This document shows, one piece after another, positions 36,892 through 49,874 of a stretch of DNA of 64,000 nucleotides (positions within the stretch are counted from its first letter, which is position 1; each line of letters starts with the position of its first letter). The stretch is taken from assembly GCF_030052815.1 (NCBI RefSeq), contig NC_079502.1:372001-436000 (forward strand), read 5' to 3'. The stretch is from Hevea brasiliensis. Lineage: Eukaryota; Streptophyta; Magnoliopsida; Malpighiales; Euphorbiaceae. The notes under the pieces were generated by a model. That model saw nothing but the letters and a program-made list of their open reading frames with translations. It ran no database searches and had not been told where the DNA came from. A program made the position numbers and the translations under genes.

Positions 36892-39132
36892 GCTTTTGCT
36901 TGTCCTCAAGCAAACTTTAAAATGTGGTGCAAAGTTTTTAGGGGTGCCTTATCCAAAGAGTTATGAAAATTACCAATTGAAGTAACTTAACACACCTTCA
37001 GCCATACCAGCAATCCATATACCCATCCTTCAAAATGCAAAGAATTTAATGCTTATCCAAGTTTTCACCGCTTAGCCATCAAGTCAATTATCATTCAAAA
37101 TCTCCAAACCAACCAATCAAAAGAGAGGGTCATGCTCAAAAGGAATTCTAGAACAATCAATAGTCAAAGTGTCTCTATATGGAATGATGGAATTGAATGA
37201 ATGAATGAATAGTTCTCCAATCCCATAGGCAAATTCCCCACTCCTATCTCCACTAATGTAGCAAATACTTTCAAGAGATCAAAGGTCTTTTTATGGATGT
37301 AATGGGGCCATGGGATTCAAAAAGAGGCTAAGAAGAAAAAATGGGTAAAAAGTATTCAAAGCATGAGAATATGTTGCAATTTTGAAACATAAGGTACACT
37401 TTATTATATATTTTTTTCTTTTTCTCTTTTTTTTTATATGGGAGAGAGAAATACACAATGAGGATTGTCAAGTGCTAGCATAGTTTACAAAACACATAAA
37501 AATGGAGGGACATTTTTGATACTTTAACTTGTATTTTGCATTTTCTTTTGATGATTGTCCCTAACATTGCCACCCCCAAACTCATTTCTTTTAATACTTT
37601 GGGTGGATTTCTTTCATTTTGAATGACAATGGTGAAAAGCACATATACTAGCACTTTTACAAGGTGACAAGCATTTCTTCTCCCTTTTATTGGATATATT
37701 TTTTTTTCTTTTCTTTTCTTTTCTTTTTTTCTTTTTTTTTATGTACCTAATATTGTAAATAATTATTCTCATGAAAAGGGTTGTAGTGTTTGGTTCATTG
37801 GCTAGGTAGCAATAAGGGATTCAAGAAAAATTAGGGATAAAAAAGGCTCAAAAGGGGTTTGCAAGGGTCAATTTTAATTAGGAAAAAGGGCCAAAGGTTT
37901 AAAATGAGAAGGTTTAAATCAAAGAATGCCTAATCATCTCTCTTTTCAAGTACAAGCTGGTATTTCGCCTTGAAAGGTTTAGAAAATTTGTTCTAGGATT
38001 GGTGAGACATCATTTGACTACCTTATATCCAATAACTCCCTCTAAACACTTCCATCTCCAAATGACTAGTTGGGTGGCTTTTTGGCTAAGAAGATATAGG
38101 CAAGGGATAGACACTTCAAAACCTTGCACCTTTTAGGAACTTTCAATCCACAAACCCGACTAAAGGGTGAGTCAAATCACTCTCATAGGCAACTTTTCAA
38201 TACTCAAGGGATTTGGCAAAAGATTTTAATGCATGATGCATGATTCCTAAAAATTAGCAATGCATTAACTAAATGGAAGAAATCTATTTGTGTGCAAAGT
38301 GTATAATTTCTAAGTGATGTATAATGTGTGTGTAAATGTGTTATGTATATGTATGTATGGATGTATATGTAAAATATTTACAATATATGTAAATGAAATG
38401 GGATGAGATGTTCCTATACTCAAAATGTAAAAAAAAATGAAGCAAAAATCAAAATGAATGTGCACCCCCAAACTCAAAATTAGACATTGTCCTCAATGTC
38501 TCATGCAATGTATTAGCAAAAGTCAAAGCAAATAGTAATTACCAGGAATTTGAAAGATTAAGAGCAATAAGAAAGTGTTACCTGGTATGTAGCAGATGAG
38601 AATTCAAGATAAAGGGATGCATAAGAAACTGCATAGGTCATGCAGAGTTAAGTGCTGTCCAGAGTATGTGCATAGGTAAGGTGCATAAGCCATGCGGTGC
38701 TACATAAGAGGCAATATATGTTGCATAGGCTATGCAGGACAGTTGCATAAGGGGAATACAACACATGCGATTCTGAAGTAGCAGAAAGAGTTGCACAGGC
38801 TGGGCAAAACAATTGCATGAGGAAATTCATAGCCTGTGCAGTGTATACAAAAGCTGTTGCATGGGAATTGGCAAGGGAAATGTACAACCAGCAGTAGAAG
38901 TATTGAAATATATATACAGAATATGGTCAAATATGTACAAAAGGGCATTAAGTGCAATAAAAAAAAAATCAAAGAAGACTAATGTAATAGCTATCCAATA
39001 AAACTTCAAGAAAAACAGAATGTAAAACAAACTAATTCAGAACTAACAAACATAATCCAAAACAAACTATAAATGTTTGAACATATGTACAAAGGAAAAG
39101 TCCTACAAGTTGGAACAAAAGTAAAACAAACA
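36892..39132. other. Athila-1 long non-coding zone next to the 3' LTR
   Basis: No gene is supported. The plus strand shows CT-rich and CTTTT-rich tracts (37400-37430 and 37690-37740), a TATG-rich stretch (38330-38390) and a second patch of TGCATAAG words (38610-38830). The zone is shared with Athila-2 at 60408-62640. Confidence 0.6.
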
Positions 39133-40720
39133 CTAATCTAGTTCTATTGTCTTGCCCTTGTCCAAGGATGTTGCTAAGGGGCTTGTGGCTGCTGCCGGCT
39201 GTCGAAAAGATGGTGCTGGAGGAGGTGATGGAGGTGGGGGTGGCATGCCCAAAAAGATCATGAGTTGCTTCACCATCTCCTTCAGTTCTTTCTGTTTGTC
39301 CCTGGTTTCCATGACAAGGTCAAATAGTTGATCATGACGATCCTTGAGTGTATCAAGACCAGTGTCAAGCTTCCTATCCACAAAGAATATATCATCACTA
39401 AGCCTTTCAAGATAGGTGAATAAGGCTTTAGTGTTGAATGCAGGAGGTGCTGTGGATGAGGAAGGTTCAGCTGTAGGAGGTATGGGCTGATCAGAGGCTG
39501 CTGGGATGTCCTGTGTAGGCTGAGGGGGTGGGGTAGGTGTAGTAGGGTGCTGTGGGACTGGTGTGAAAGGTTGGGTTTCTGGTTGTGCAATAGGCTCAGT
39601 TTCTGCTGCAGGGTGGACAGTATCAAAACATGACAGATTGAACCCTGTTTTGGTTAAGTGTGCAGTATCAAAATATGAAGTGTCCTCGAGTGCTGGTATT
39701 GAGTGCTCTGCAGGATTAAAACCAAAATGCTTGGCTATGACAGTGATAAGCCCACCCAAAACAATGTCACCTATGGATTTGGTGGCAATATGCAGCACAT
39801 GTTCACAAAAGAAGTAACCAGGAGATACCTTAACTTTGTGAAATGCACACCATAACATAAATAGTTCAGATTTTCCCACGACACGAACTAGTCCCTCTGC
39901 CCAATATGGTGCTAGCCATCAGCCTATGAATAAACCTAAGTGCAGGGTCAAGGATTTGGGATGTTTTGGATCTTCCAGCAGAGAAAGTTTGAGGTTGGTT
40001 TGTTATGATTCTCCAAAATTGGGCAGGATTCCAAATGCCCTTGTTGGCTACCTCTACTCCAGTATGTGGTACTCTAAATAACCCATCAATTGCAAAACCA
40101 AAAATGCTATGAAATTGGTCTAATGACAGTTCTCTATTTTGCCCCAAGCATCTAAATTTCATAATTGGCTTATGGTCTACATCATGCAAATTGAGGGTAG
40201 CAGAGAATGAAGAAATAAACTCCAAAACTAGAATTGGATAAACTACCTCTTGCTTATGCACAAATTCTATCCAACCCATACCATCAAGAAATGTAACTAC
40301 ATTGTCAAATAAGCCAAGAGATTGTAAAGCATCAGCAGATATATACCTAGTGGGTTGTACCTTCCTATCCTTAAGGCGCTTAAAAGCTGCTTTTTGAATT
40401 GTATCAGGGAGAGGCCAGGGTAGCTTTGATACAAATGAGGTTGCCGAAATTGTCTTTTTGCTGGAAGAGGGTGTAGAGGCTGGAGCTTTTGGCTTTTTGG
40501 GAGGCGGTTCCGACAATGGGGTGGGTGGGTCTTTGCGTTTGGACAGAGGGGGAGCAGAGGACATTGGTCGCACAGATTTGGACCGGATTTTGCGTTTGTA
40601 TGTGGTTGGGGGAGGTGGTGGGGGTGTCGTTTGTGGTGGAGGATTGGAAGTGGGGTGTATCGATGACAATGGAGAGACTTCGAGAGGAGAGGCGGGGCGG
40701 GAATGTGGAGGGGAATCCAT
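39133..40720 (-). pseudogene. Extra ORF of Athila-1 downstream of integrase, frameshifted
   Basis: Minus-strand start at 40720. The first ~100 residues are Pro/Ser-rich with basic NLS-like patches (KRKIRSKSVRP, PPPKKPKAP). A folded domain follows, with FKRLKDRKVQPTRYIS, DGMGWIEFVHKQ, KFRCLGQNRELSLDQFHSI and FGFAIDGLF. It matches the plant transposon ORF type known from Athila. A frameshift near 39875 splits it from the rest (SELFMLWCAFHKVKVSPG ...), which ends in a Pro/Gln-rich linker and a coiled coil (RHDQLFDLVMETRDKQKE). Athila-2 reads through the frameshift site (63016-63966). Position is that of an env-like ORF, but I see no signal peptide or membrane span. Role unknown. Confidence 0.75.
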
Positions 40721-40949
40721 TGCCGATGGAGAAGAGATAGGGGGAAATGAAAATGTAAGGGGGAATTTAGGGTTTTCGTGATGAGAGTGCTAGTGGAGAA
40801 GATGGGAGAGAGACGGCGAGAATGCCGGAAGGAATGGAGGTTGAAGGGCGGTCGTGGGGTGAAGAGTCGGGAAGTGGAGGTGGGAAGTTTTGTTTGCCGA
40901 AAATGAATTTGAATCGGGTTTGTAAGAGACTGCATAAGGGGAAAATGAT

Positions 40950-41865
40950 TTATGCATAACCTGTGCACTCTTTTGTACATGTTTCAGAATGATTTAAACT
41001 TCAGAGAAATGGCTTATGCACAAGTGCATAGGTCATGCACTGTCCTTATGCATGTTTCGGTGACCCTTGAAATGTTGAGGAGCGAAGTCATGCGGGAGTG
41101 CATAAGTTATGCACTCCCCTTATGCATCTCTCGGCAGAAGTGGTTTTTCAGAAAATTGGGTCATGCAGAAGTGCATAGGTCATGCACTCTGCTCATGCAC
41201 TGTTCGGCAATTTTTGGAATTTTGGTTGGTGGTCATGCAGATGTGCATAAGCTATGCACTCTGCTTATGCACTCTGCGGTGGGTTTTGAAATTCAGAATC
41301 TTTGGTTATGCAGAAGTGCATAGGCTATGCACATTGCTTATGCAGGTCTCGGCAACTTTTGGAATTTTCTGATTTCTGGTTATGCAGAAGTGCATAGGTT
41401 ATGCACTCTGCTTATGCACCCCTCGGCAAAGTTGTATTTTTGGAGTTCTTGGTTATGCAGAAGTGCATAACTTATGCACCTTCCTTATGCACCCCTCGGC
41501 AAGTTTGATTTTTCTGGGTTTCTGGTCATGCAGAAGTGCATAGGTTATGCACTCTGCTTATGCACCCCTCGGCAAAGTTTGGAAATTCAGAGTTTTGGTT
41601 ATACAGAAGTGCATAACTTATGCATTTTCCTTATGCAAGCTTTGGCAGAGAGAGAAAATGAAGAATTTGAGGTTATGCAAATGTGCATAGGTCATGCACT
41701 CTGCTTATGCAAGTTTCTGGAGATGTGAAATTTGACAAAATTAGGCTATGCAGAGTTGCATAAGCTATGCACTTTCCTTATGCACTTGCAATAAAGGTGA
41801 AAAATGGCAAGAATTGTGGTTATGCAGGATTGCATAAGCTATGCAGTTGCTTATGCACAATTTAA
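40950..41865. repeat. Tandem array of ~73-bp units with TGCATA palindromes
   Basis: About 12 units of roughly 73 bp (unit starts near 41379, 41453, 41526, 41599, 41672, 41744, 41819). Each has a core of the form TTATGCAGAAGTGCATAGG, then TATGCACT-TGCTTATGCAC, then CTCGGCAA, plus a variable 25-bp spacer. The core can fold on itself because TGCATA and TATGCA words alternate. The same words occur in the LTRs and near 38610-38830. It lies between the extra ORF and integrase. Confidence 0.85.
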
Positions 41866-42633
41866 CAAGATCAAGAATGCAATAGAACATGGATTGCAAG
41901 TGTGAAAAATACCCTAGAATGAGGAAATATAATTCCATGAAGCATAAACCATGAGAATTTTTCACCAAAAACACATCAATATATACAAAGTTCATCAAAA
42001 ATGCATCACACAGGCATGTAGACATTGATCTTACATAAAAGACCTTTGAGAGCTATGCCATTTTGACTCAAATTCTGCAAATCAACATTCAGCACATAAA
42101 ACTCCATAAAAAATCTGCATAAAGTTGCATCTAACCACAAATGAACTCTCCAAGATTTGCCAAGAAAATGCAGCATTTCTGCCTTGCATCCTATAACCCA
42201 AAGAAGCTCAAAACTGCAAAAATAACTCACTTACCACCATATTAACATTATAAGCACAAGTATTAAAAAGTTATACACCCAACCTCACCAAAAGCACAAG
42301 TCATTAGCTGCAGACACTCTTTTTGCTGCAGAATGTACTTAGTTTTCCTCTGCAATAACCAGATTGCAGCTTTCAGCACAGGTTATGCAGCAAAAACCAA
42401 TCAGTTTTTGGGAAAATTTGAAGGACAAAATTTTCAAGTTAAGAATCACTTCCCCATCAGTTTACCAGCCTTTCTTCATTGAATTACATCTACAAGGGAC
42501 AAGATTTAACAATGTCAAAAATTTAATTTGGGGAGATTTAAGATAAAAACAAAATTAATGAAAATGAAAGTAAATCAACAAAAGCAAAATAAAAGGACTT
42601 GGGATGCCTCCCAAGAGGGCTATTTTATAGTCC
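41866..42633. other. Athila-1 spacer between integrase and tandem array
   Basis: AT-rich with no recognisable protein on either strand. A single further TATGCA word occurs near 42382. Confidence 0.5.
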
Positions 42634-43948
42634 TTAGCTGGACTCTTCATGAATTTCACTGAAAAGAGGTGAGGGATTGGAGAGCTTGTAACAGTTTGCT
42701 CCCTTTATTGGGTCTCCAGTTATGTAATGCTTCAATCTATGCCCATTGACCTTAAAATTCCCAGATTTTTCACTCCAAATTTCAATTGCTCCATAAGGGA
42801 AAACCTTAGAAATTCTATATGGACCAGTCCACCTTGACTTGAGTTTTCCAGGGAACAATTTCAATCTTGAGTTGAACAACAAAACTGAATCACCTTCTTT
42901 GAATTCCTTTTTCCTCAGATGCTTATCATGCCAAACTTTAGTTCTTTCTTTGTAAATACGGGCACTTTCATAAGCATCCATCCTCAATTCCTCAAGCTCA
43001 TTAAGTTGTAACAACCTTTTTTCACCAGCTTGCTTAAGATCAAAATTCAAGGTCTAAATGGCCCAATATGCTCTATGTTCTAGCTCCACAGGTAAATGAC
43101 AAGACTTACCATACACCAACCTAAAGGGAGTAGTTCCTATAGGGGTTTTGTAGGCAGTCCTATATGCCCATAAAGCATCATCTAGTTTAATAGACCAATC
43201 TTCCTAGAATTGTTCACTGTTTTCTCCAAAATATGCTTGAGCTCTCTGATAGAAATTTCAACTTGTCCTGAAGTTTGAGGATGGTATGGGGTAGCTATCT
43301 TGTGCACTACACCATACTTCCTCATTAAGCTCTCAAATTGCTTATTACAAAAATGGGAACCCCCATCACTAATTATTGCCCTAGGAGCTCCAAATCTGCT
43401 CAAGACAAATTTCTTCAAAAATTTCACTACCACTCTAGCATCATTAGTTGGAGTTGCAATAGCTTCCACCCACTTTGACACATAGTCAACCCCAACTAAG
43501 ATGTATCTATTACCATATGAAGGAGGGAATGGCCCCATAAAATCTATTCCCCAAACATCAAATAATTCCACTTCAAGAATATTATTTAGGGGCATTTGAT
43601 CTCTTTTTGACAAATTTCCACTCCTTTGACATTTATCACAATCCAACACAAATTTCCTCACATCCTTAAAAGATTTGGCCAAAAGAAACCAGCTAGCAAA
43701 ATTTTACTAGATGACTTAGAGAAGCTAAAATGACCTCCATAATCCGAAGAATGGCACTGATGCAAAATACTATGTACATCCTCTTCAGGAATACATCTTC
43801 TAAATAGACAATCACAACATCTCCTAAAGAGTAAAGGGTCATCCCATCTATAAAACTTCACCTCATGCAAAAACTTTTCTTTTGTTGCCATGTCATACCT
43901 AGAGGTAATACTCCACACGCTAGTTAATTCAGAAAGTCTTAATACCAA
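42634..43948 (-). pseudogene. Athila-1 integrase
   Basis: Reading down the minus strand: a zinc-binding-type N-terminal part ([18 protein letters not shown], 43658-43948), then the catalytic core (43182-43682). The core has [38 protein letters not shown] and [19 protein letters not shown], which gives the D, D and E of the catalytic triad. A C-terminal part (42634-43050) follows, with [13 protein letters not shown] and [18 protein letters not shown]. It would insert element DNA into the genome. Frame changes near 43680 and a stop between 43050 and 43182 break the polyprotein. Confidence 0.85.
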
Positions 43949-45207
43949 GGTAGTTTAGCAACAATAGAGAAAAGTTGTTCATCCAAGAAAATCTCAAAAA
44001 TAGGGATTTCATCCAATTCTTCCCCATGCAGTTTCAACCTGCTAAGATTGTCAAGAACTACATTTTCAGCTCCTTTCTTATCTCTAATCTCCAAATCAAA
44101 TTCTTGTAACATCGAATCCACCTAATGAGCCTAGGTTTGGCCTCCTTTTTCTGAGCAAATACACGATGGTGCATGATCTGAAAATATAACCACCTTTGAG
44201 TCAACAATGTAAGGTCGAACTTTTCCAATGCAAAGACAATTGCCAAATATTCCTTTTCAGTTGTTGCATAATTTGTTTGAGCCTCATCCAGTGTTCTACT
44301 AGCATAATAAATAGCATAAGCCTTTTTGTCCTTTCTTTGACCAAGAACAGCCCCAATTGCATAGTTGCTAGCATCACACATAATTTCAAAGGTAGGCTCC
44401 AATCGGTGGTTGCATGATTGGTGCGATGATAAGAGCTTGCTTCAACTGCAAAAGGCATCCAAACACTCTTGGTCAAATACAAATGGTGTATCATTACTTA
44501 ACAAATTAGACAAAGGTTTAGCTATTTTAGAAAAATCCTTAATAAAGCGTCTGTAGAACCAGCGTGTCCTAGGAAACTTCAATTCCCTTGACATTGGTAG
44601 GAGGAGCCATCTTCTCTATCACTTCAACTTTGGCTTTATCAACCTCTATTCCTCTATTAGACACCAAATGTCCAAGCACTATCCCTTCTGGACCATAAAA
44701 TGACACTTTTCCCGATTTAACACAAGGTCAGATGTCGCACATCTGCAAAATTTTAAAAAGGTTAGCCAAGCATATATCAAATGAAGATCCATAAGCAGAA
44801 ATCATCCATAAAAACTTCCATTATGTCTTCAATGAAATCGAGAAAATTGCCATCATGCACCTTTGAAAAGTGGTGGTGCATTACACAACCCAAATGGCAT
44901 CCTTCTATAAGCAAAGGTTCCATATGGACAAGTAAAAGTGGTTTTCTCTTGATCATTTGGATGGATAGGGATTTGAAAAAACACGAATATCCATCTAAAT
45001 AGCAAAAGTAAGAATGCCTAGCTAGTCTTTCCAACATCGATCAATGAAGGGAAGTGGAAAATGATCTTTTCTAGTGGCAACATTTAATTTTCTGTAATCT
45101 ATGCACATTCGCCAACTAGTCAGCATTACGGTGGGAATTAATTCATTATTTTCATTTTTGACAACTGTCATACCACCCATTTTTGGGACAACATCTACTG
45201 GGCTCAC
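43939..45207 (-). pseudogene. Athila-1 reverse transcriptase and RNase H
   Basis: RT begins with SPVDVVPKMGGMTVVKNE and WRMCIDYRKLNVATRKDHFP (45022-45207), then LARHSYFCYLDGYS and the catalytic box in EVFMDDF (44777-45037). The zone 44420-44777 is frameshifted. RNase H shows FEIMCDASNYAIGAVLGQR and ATTEKEYLAIVFALEKF (44250-44402). The connection to integrase (43939-44121) has a SMLQEFDLEIRDKKGAENV motif. These are typical Athila sequences. Several frameshifts make it non-functional as written. Confidence 0.85.
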
Positions 45208-45267
45208 ACAAGTACTATATGAGATAGGCTAAATTATACCTGCATCAAGCCACTTCAAAATATACTT

Positions 45268-46357
45268 TTAAACAACTTCTTTCATATTTGGGTTCAACCT
45301 CCTCTGATGTTCAATAGATGGTTTACAATTTTCTTCCAAACTGATTCTATGCATGCAAAAGTGTGGGCTTATTCCCTTAATGTCATCTATGGTGTATCCC
45401 AAAACTTTCCTAAATTGTCTCAACACTCTTAACAACTTATCAGCCTCTAATGTACTCAAATTTGCATTTACAATTACTGGATAAGTGTTATTGGTGCCAA
45501 GAAATTCATACCTGAGCTGAGAAGGAAGTTGCTTAAGTTCTACCTTAGGTGCATCTTCTTCCTTGAATGATGGTTGCTTAGATTCGACTTTTTCCTTTTG
45601 TGTGAGTTGAAAAACTGGAGCAGAAATGAATGGTGGACTTCCCTTTAAGTGTTGAGCATATGCAGCTACATGAGAGTTGTCATAATCTATGCCTCCTCCA
45701 TGAACCAAACAATTTTCAAGTGGATCTTCTGGATATTTCTTTCTGAAGTGTTCTTCAACCAGCTCATCAATAATATCAACTCTCAAGCAAGTATCAGCTT
45801 CAGAATGATGCTTTTTCATAGTATTATTAATATTGAAAACCAATTGCTCTTCACCAACCCTAAGAGTTAATTTTTCTCCCTTAACATCAATCAATGCTCC
45901 TGCTGTAGCCAGGAAAGGCCTTCCCAAGATGATTGGGATATTAAAATCTTCCTCCATGTCCAAGATGACAAAGTCAACAGGTATGTAGAACTTCCCAACC
46001 TTCAGAGGCACATTCTCCAAAATCCCTTCAGGATACTTAATTGATCTGTCAGCTAACTGAAGAGAAATGTGGGTTGGAATTGAAAAGGGGCATAAGGCTA
46101 ACACTAGCCCCTAAATCACATAAGGCTTTTGTAGAACAAGACTCTCTAATGTGGCATGGAATTGAAAAACTCCTTGGATCCTTAAGCTTTGGAGGAAGTT
46201 TCCTTTGGAGGATAGCACTACATTCTTCTGTCAAAGCTACAGTTTCATCATCTTCAAGTTTCCTCTTGTTTGAGAGAATTTCTTTCAAGAATTTTGCATA
46301 AGAGGGCATTTGTGAAAGAGCATCAACAAAAGGCACATTTATGTAAAGTTTCTTCAA
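45268..46357 (-). pseudogene. Athila-1 aspartic protease
   Basis: Two overlapping frames (46049-46357 and 45268-46104) give LPPKLKDPRSFSIPCHI, then ALCDLGASVSLMPL, the Athila-type protease site with D-L-G-A-S. Then follow LQLADRSIKYPEGILE, VDFVILDMEEDFNIPIILGRPFLAT and LTLRVGEEQ. A shift near 46080 separates the halves. In the family it would process the polyprotein. Confidence 0.85.
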
Positions 46358-46564
46358 AACTTCTAAGAACTTCCCAAATTGCCTATCAAGCTTGGCTTTG
46401 TGAAATCTTTGTGGAAAGGGAAGCTGTGGCTTGTAGGGTTCAGGAGGTATATATTTCTCTTCCTTCTCTTCAATTTCCTCTTTACATTTTTCTGCACTCT
46501 CTTGTTTTTCACTCCCATCGGTTCCTTTTTCATTTTCTCTCTTCTCACTGTTTCACTCTTCTCA

Positions 46565-48117
46565 TCATTTATAACTTTTCCACTTCTTAAAGTAATAGCT
46601 TGACATGCTCTCTTGGATTTTCTGGTTGACTTGGAAGCTTTCCAAAAGACTTGGCACTTGAGGAGGATGCTTGTTGTGCAATCTGGTTTTCCAAAGATTC
46701 ATTGTGTGTTTGCATCTGTTCCACCTTGCTTTCACCTCTCTCATCTCCTCATCATGCTTATTTTGGTTAGCAAGTATCATTGTAATAAAGCTTGATGGTG
46801 GAATTTCGTTCTTCTTTGTTTTGGTGGAGGGTTCATATTTTTCATGAAAATTAGGCGGTGGTTGCCTATTTTCTTGATATGGAACTCCTTGTTCTTTGTT
46901 GTGGTTGAAAATTCTGATTTTGAACTTGATTTTGCTGATGTCCCCATGAAAAGTTGGGATGATTCCTCCAAGTTGGATTGTAAGTTTGAGAATAAGGATT
47001 CCCCATTTGCTTGTTTCCATAATTACCAACATATCTTGCTTGTTCTCCATAATCTACTCCACGGTGGTTGTTTCCTCTGCATAAGCCACTTGTTGTGAAC
47101 TTCCAGCTGATGATGATGAACTAACCAACATACTCAAATCTTCCATCTTCTTAGCAAGGACATTTGTAAGTGCATCAAATTTTGCATTAATCATGTTGAA
47201 TGGGTCAAGGTCATACATTCCAGCAGCTTGCCTCTTTTGAGTTTGAGCTGGTCCTCTTGGACTACTCCAAAGATGAGTGTTCTTTGCAATTTTCTCCAAC
47301 TCATAAGCTTCATCTTCATGCTTAATAATAAATTCTCCTCTGTTTGAGCATCAATAATCCCTCTGATTGCAGAAGTGACATTGGTGTAAAAATTCTGATT
47401 TATCATCCATTTTGGAATGGCATGATGTGGGCATAATCTCTCTAATTCCTTCCATCTCATCCATGATTCATAAAGAGTTTCATCTTCTCTTGGTCTGAAA
47501 GTTGTCATTTGATTCCTCGGCTCTTGAGTTTTTCAGTGGAAAATATTGTGCAAGAAATGCATCGATGAGTTGCTCCCAATTTGTGATGGAGTTGTGAGGT
47601 AAAGAATCAAGACAATCCAGTGCTCTATCTTTCAAAGAGAATGGGAATAGCTTCAATCTTGCTGCATCATCAGACACTCCAGGTTGTTTTTGCATGTCAC
47701 AAATCATAGCAAACTTCTTGGTGTGTGTGTGGATTTTCAGAAGGATGTCCTCCAAATTGAGAATTTTGAATCATTTGAAGAACTCCAAAATCCATCTTGT
47801 AACTATTTGCATCAATCCTTGGTCTTGCTATGCTCTCCCTCAAGTCATCAAAACGAGGAAAAGCATGATCCATCAAACTACACCTAGGCACGTTTGCATT
47901 AACAACTTCATCTCATTGGGCTTCATATTCATTGTTTTTACCATTTCCAGCATTACCACCACCAATTCTAATTCTTTCATCACCATATCCGCTTCTAATT
48001 CATCTCTCTCAAAGCTTCCTTCCTTCTTACGGTTTCTTTCTTGTTGGCCTTACAAAATTTCTCTATTTCAGGATTGAACAATAAGGATGTATCACTTGAG
48101 CTTCTAGCTCTTCTCAT
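46565..48117 (-). pseudogene. Athila-1 gag
   Basis: The start is at the minus-strand ATG 48115-48117 (MRRARSSSDTSLLFNPE), about 110 bases inside the PBS. Further down are SDDAARLKLFPFSLKDRALD and NWEQLIDAFLAQYFP (47480-47755), the retrotransposon gag core, then ETLYESWMRWKELERLCPHH (47350-47500) and LDPFNMINAKFDALTNVL (47054-47299). An Asn/Gln/Pro-rich part leads toward protease. Frameshifts at about 47500, 47300 and 47050 break the frame. Confidence 0.83.
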
Positions 48118-48227
48118 AAAAGATTAAAAGTACCTGAAAAAGAACAAACAAACACAAAATGAAAAGATAACAAAGATAAAACTAAAAACAACTAAAATGA
48201 TCAAGAATTCAATCTTAAACAAATAAC

Positions 48228-48245
48228 TCCCCGGCAACGGCGCCA
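48228..48245 (-). other. Athila-1 primer-binding site (tRNA-Asp type)
   Basis: The plus strand reads TCCCCGGCAACGGCGCCA, the 3' end of plant tRNA-Asp(GUC) including CCA, so the element RNA carries its complement. It lies 6 bases from the 5' LTR (48252-49874). The tRNA match rests on my knowledge of that tRNA. Confidence 0.88.
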
Positions 48246-48251
48246 AAAACT

Positions 48252-49874
48252 TGATGCGTCCCTACCGCAAGTGCACGAATTCATAAGTAGTATAGAAAAA
48301 TATCGATCCCATGAGGAGTTGTGTTAATGATTGAATTTTCGATATAAAAGTTGACTAAATCAAAGTATCTATGAAATTAAAGAAGTGAATTGATGAGTAA
48401 TGGAGCGTAAAATCTATATGTGCAAAATCAATATTCTATTTAACAATGTATTGCGTTAAACTAAAATTGCATCAAATTGAAATAAGCGAGTTCAAATATG
48501 GCAATATTGAAAATGGCAAGCAATTAAATTCAATTGAAAATTAATAATGGTAAAAAGGTGATTCCGGAGTTCGGGATTTCATATTCGAGCTATTTTGGGA
48601 TTTTAAATTGGTTATCCAATCTTATGAAACTAATGGGTTTTAAGGAGATTAATTCTTAAATCCTTTGAATTCCCTTTCGAGTGAGACAAAGAGTGCCTTA
48701 ATCAAACTAATCCTACTTTCGTGGAGTTAGAATTAATTAAGACCCATTAAGTTCTTTAATTAATCTGTGAATCCTCTTAATCCTTAGCCTATTTCTAGGT
48801 CTAAGTTAATTAAGTCCAATTTCTTGATTATCTATCACAAGGCCTTCTCCTTTCGGTGCTTCAACCATGGATTAAGAACATCACTTAATGGGATCCTACA
48901 CTAAGCATGTCATTAAGCATACAAGAAATGAATAAAACTCATTAAGACCACAAAATATGGATTACCCAATCAAGATCTACAAAATATCTCAAATATTACA
49001 ACCCTTACTCCAGAATCAAAAGTAAACTACTCACTATCCATAATGCTTACAAGATATGATGAGTTCAAATGGAAATAAAGCTTTAATCTAAGCTAAGAAG
49101 TAAGAAATTAAACACTAGAAATGTAGAAAAATATAAGGGAAGAAAGAAATCTGCAAATCTTGGTTGAAAATGGGGTGGAAGGTGAAGGTGACTCTTCATA
49201 TTCTGCTCAGCCCCTCTCCTTTTCTTCTTTGCTCCTTTTTGCTCCTTTCCTTAAATGGGAAAATGAGACTATATATAGCATTTTTCTGACATGGAGCCCT
49301 AAAATAGTATGTTCTAGGAGGAATACATTAAGGGAATCTTCTGCCAGCTCATTAATGAGCTCTTTATGGGACTGCATAAGTGGACTGCATAAGTTATGCA
49401 GTCCCTTATGCAGTTTTCGGCTGGTTTTGGGCCACTTATGCAAAACTGCATGACTTGGTGCATAGGTTATGCACAATTCCGTGAAGGTGCATAAGGGAGG
49501 CGGGAATGTGCATAAGCTATGCTGTCTCCTTATGCACACTTCGGCTGGTTCTGGAATAGTGATCTTTCTCCTTATGCAAATCTGCATAGCTTATGCGGCA
49601 AGTTATGCATAATTTGGTCAATGCATATTTCAGCTTGAAAACTTGTTTTTGACATCTTTGGCTGTAGAAGACACTCCTCAATGGTAAAAATTCTCTTTAG
49701 TCCTTCAAAAACACCATTTTTCCTACAAAACAAAGTAAAAGTTACAAATTAATCCAAAATCAACAATTATGAAAAACTAACTAATTTACTAATGAAATTA
49801 GCTAAAGATAACTAATAATAGAATAAGATGGCTATAAAATTAGACCTAAATGACTATGCAAAATGTATGCATCA
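48252..49874 (-). repeat. Athila-1 5' LTR (right on the plus strand)
   Basis: Starts TGATGCGTCC and ends TATGCATCA on the plus strand. A TATA-like box, CTATATATAG at 49269-49278, would drive minus-strand transcription and leave a long R-U5 of about 1 kb. Confidence 0.93.

Larger units (their letters stand above)
35257..49874 (-). mobile_element. Athila-1: full-length Ty3/gypsy Athila-type element
   Basis: Length 14,618 bp, flanked by GTTGT on both sides (35252-35256 and 49875-49879). LTRs: 35257-36874 (1,618 bp) and 48252-49874 (1,623 bp), starting TGATGC and ending GCATCA, near-identical by eye. Minus orientation is shown by the order gag, protease, RT, RNase H, integrase from high to low coordinates, by a primer-binding site beside the right-hand LTR and by a purine tract beside the left-hand one. 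The PBS matches the 3' end of plant tRNA-Asp, as is usual for Athila. After integrase come a 73-bp tandem array and an extra ORF. The frames carry stops and shifts, so it is probably non-autonomous despite its complete layout. It interrupts copia-1 copy 2. Confidence 0.95.

Noticed and set aside
40950..41865. CRISPR-like array
   Set aside because: Units are about 73 bp with drifting cores inside an Athila element in plant DNA; there is no conserved short repeat with unique spacers and no cas gene.
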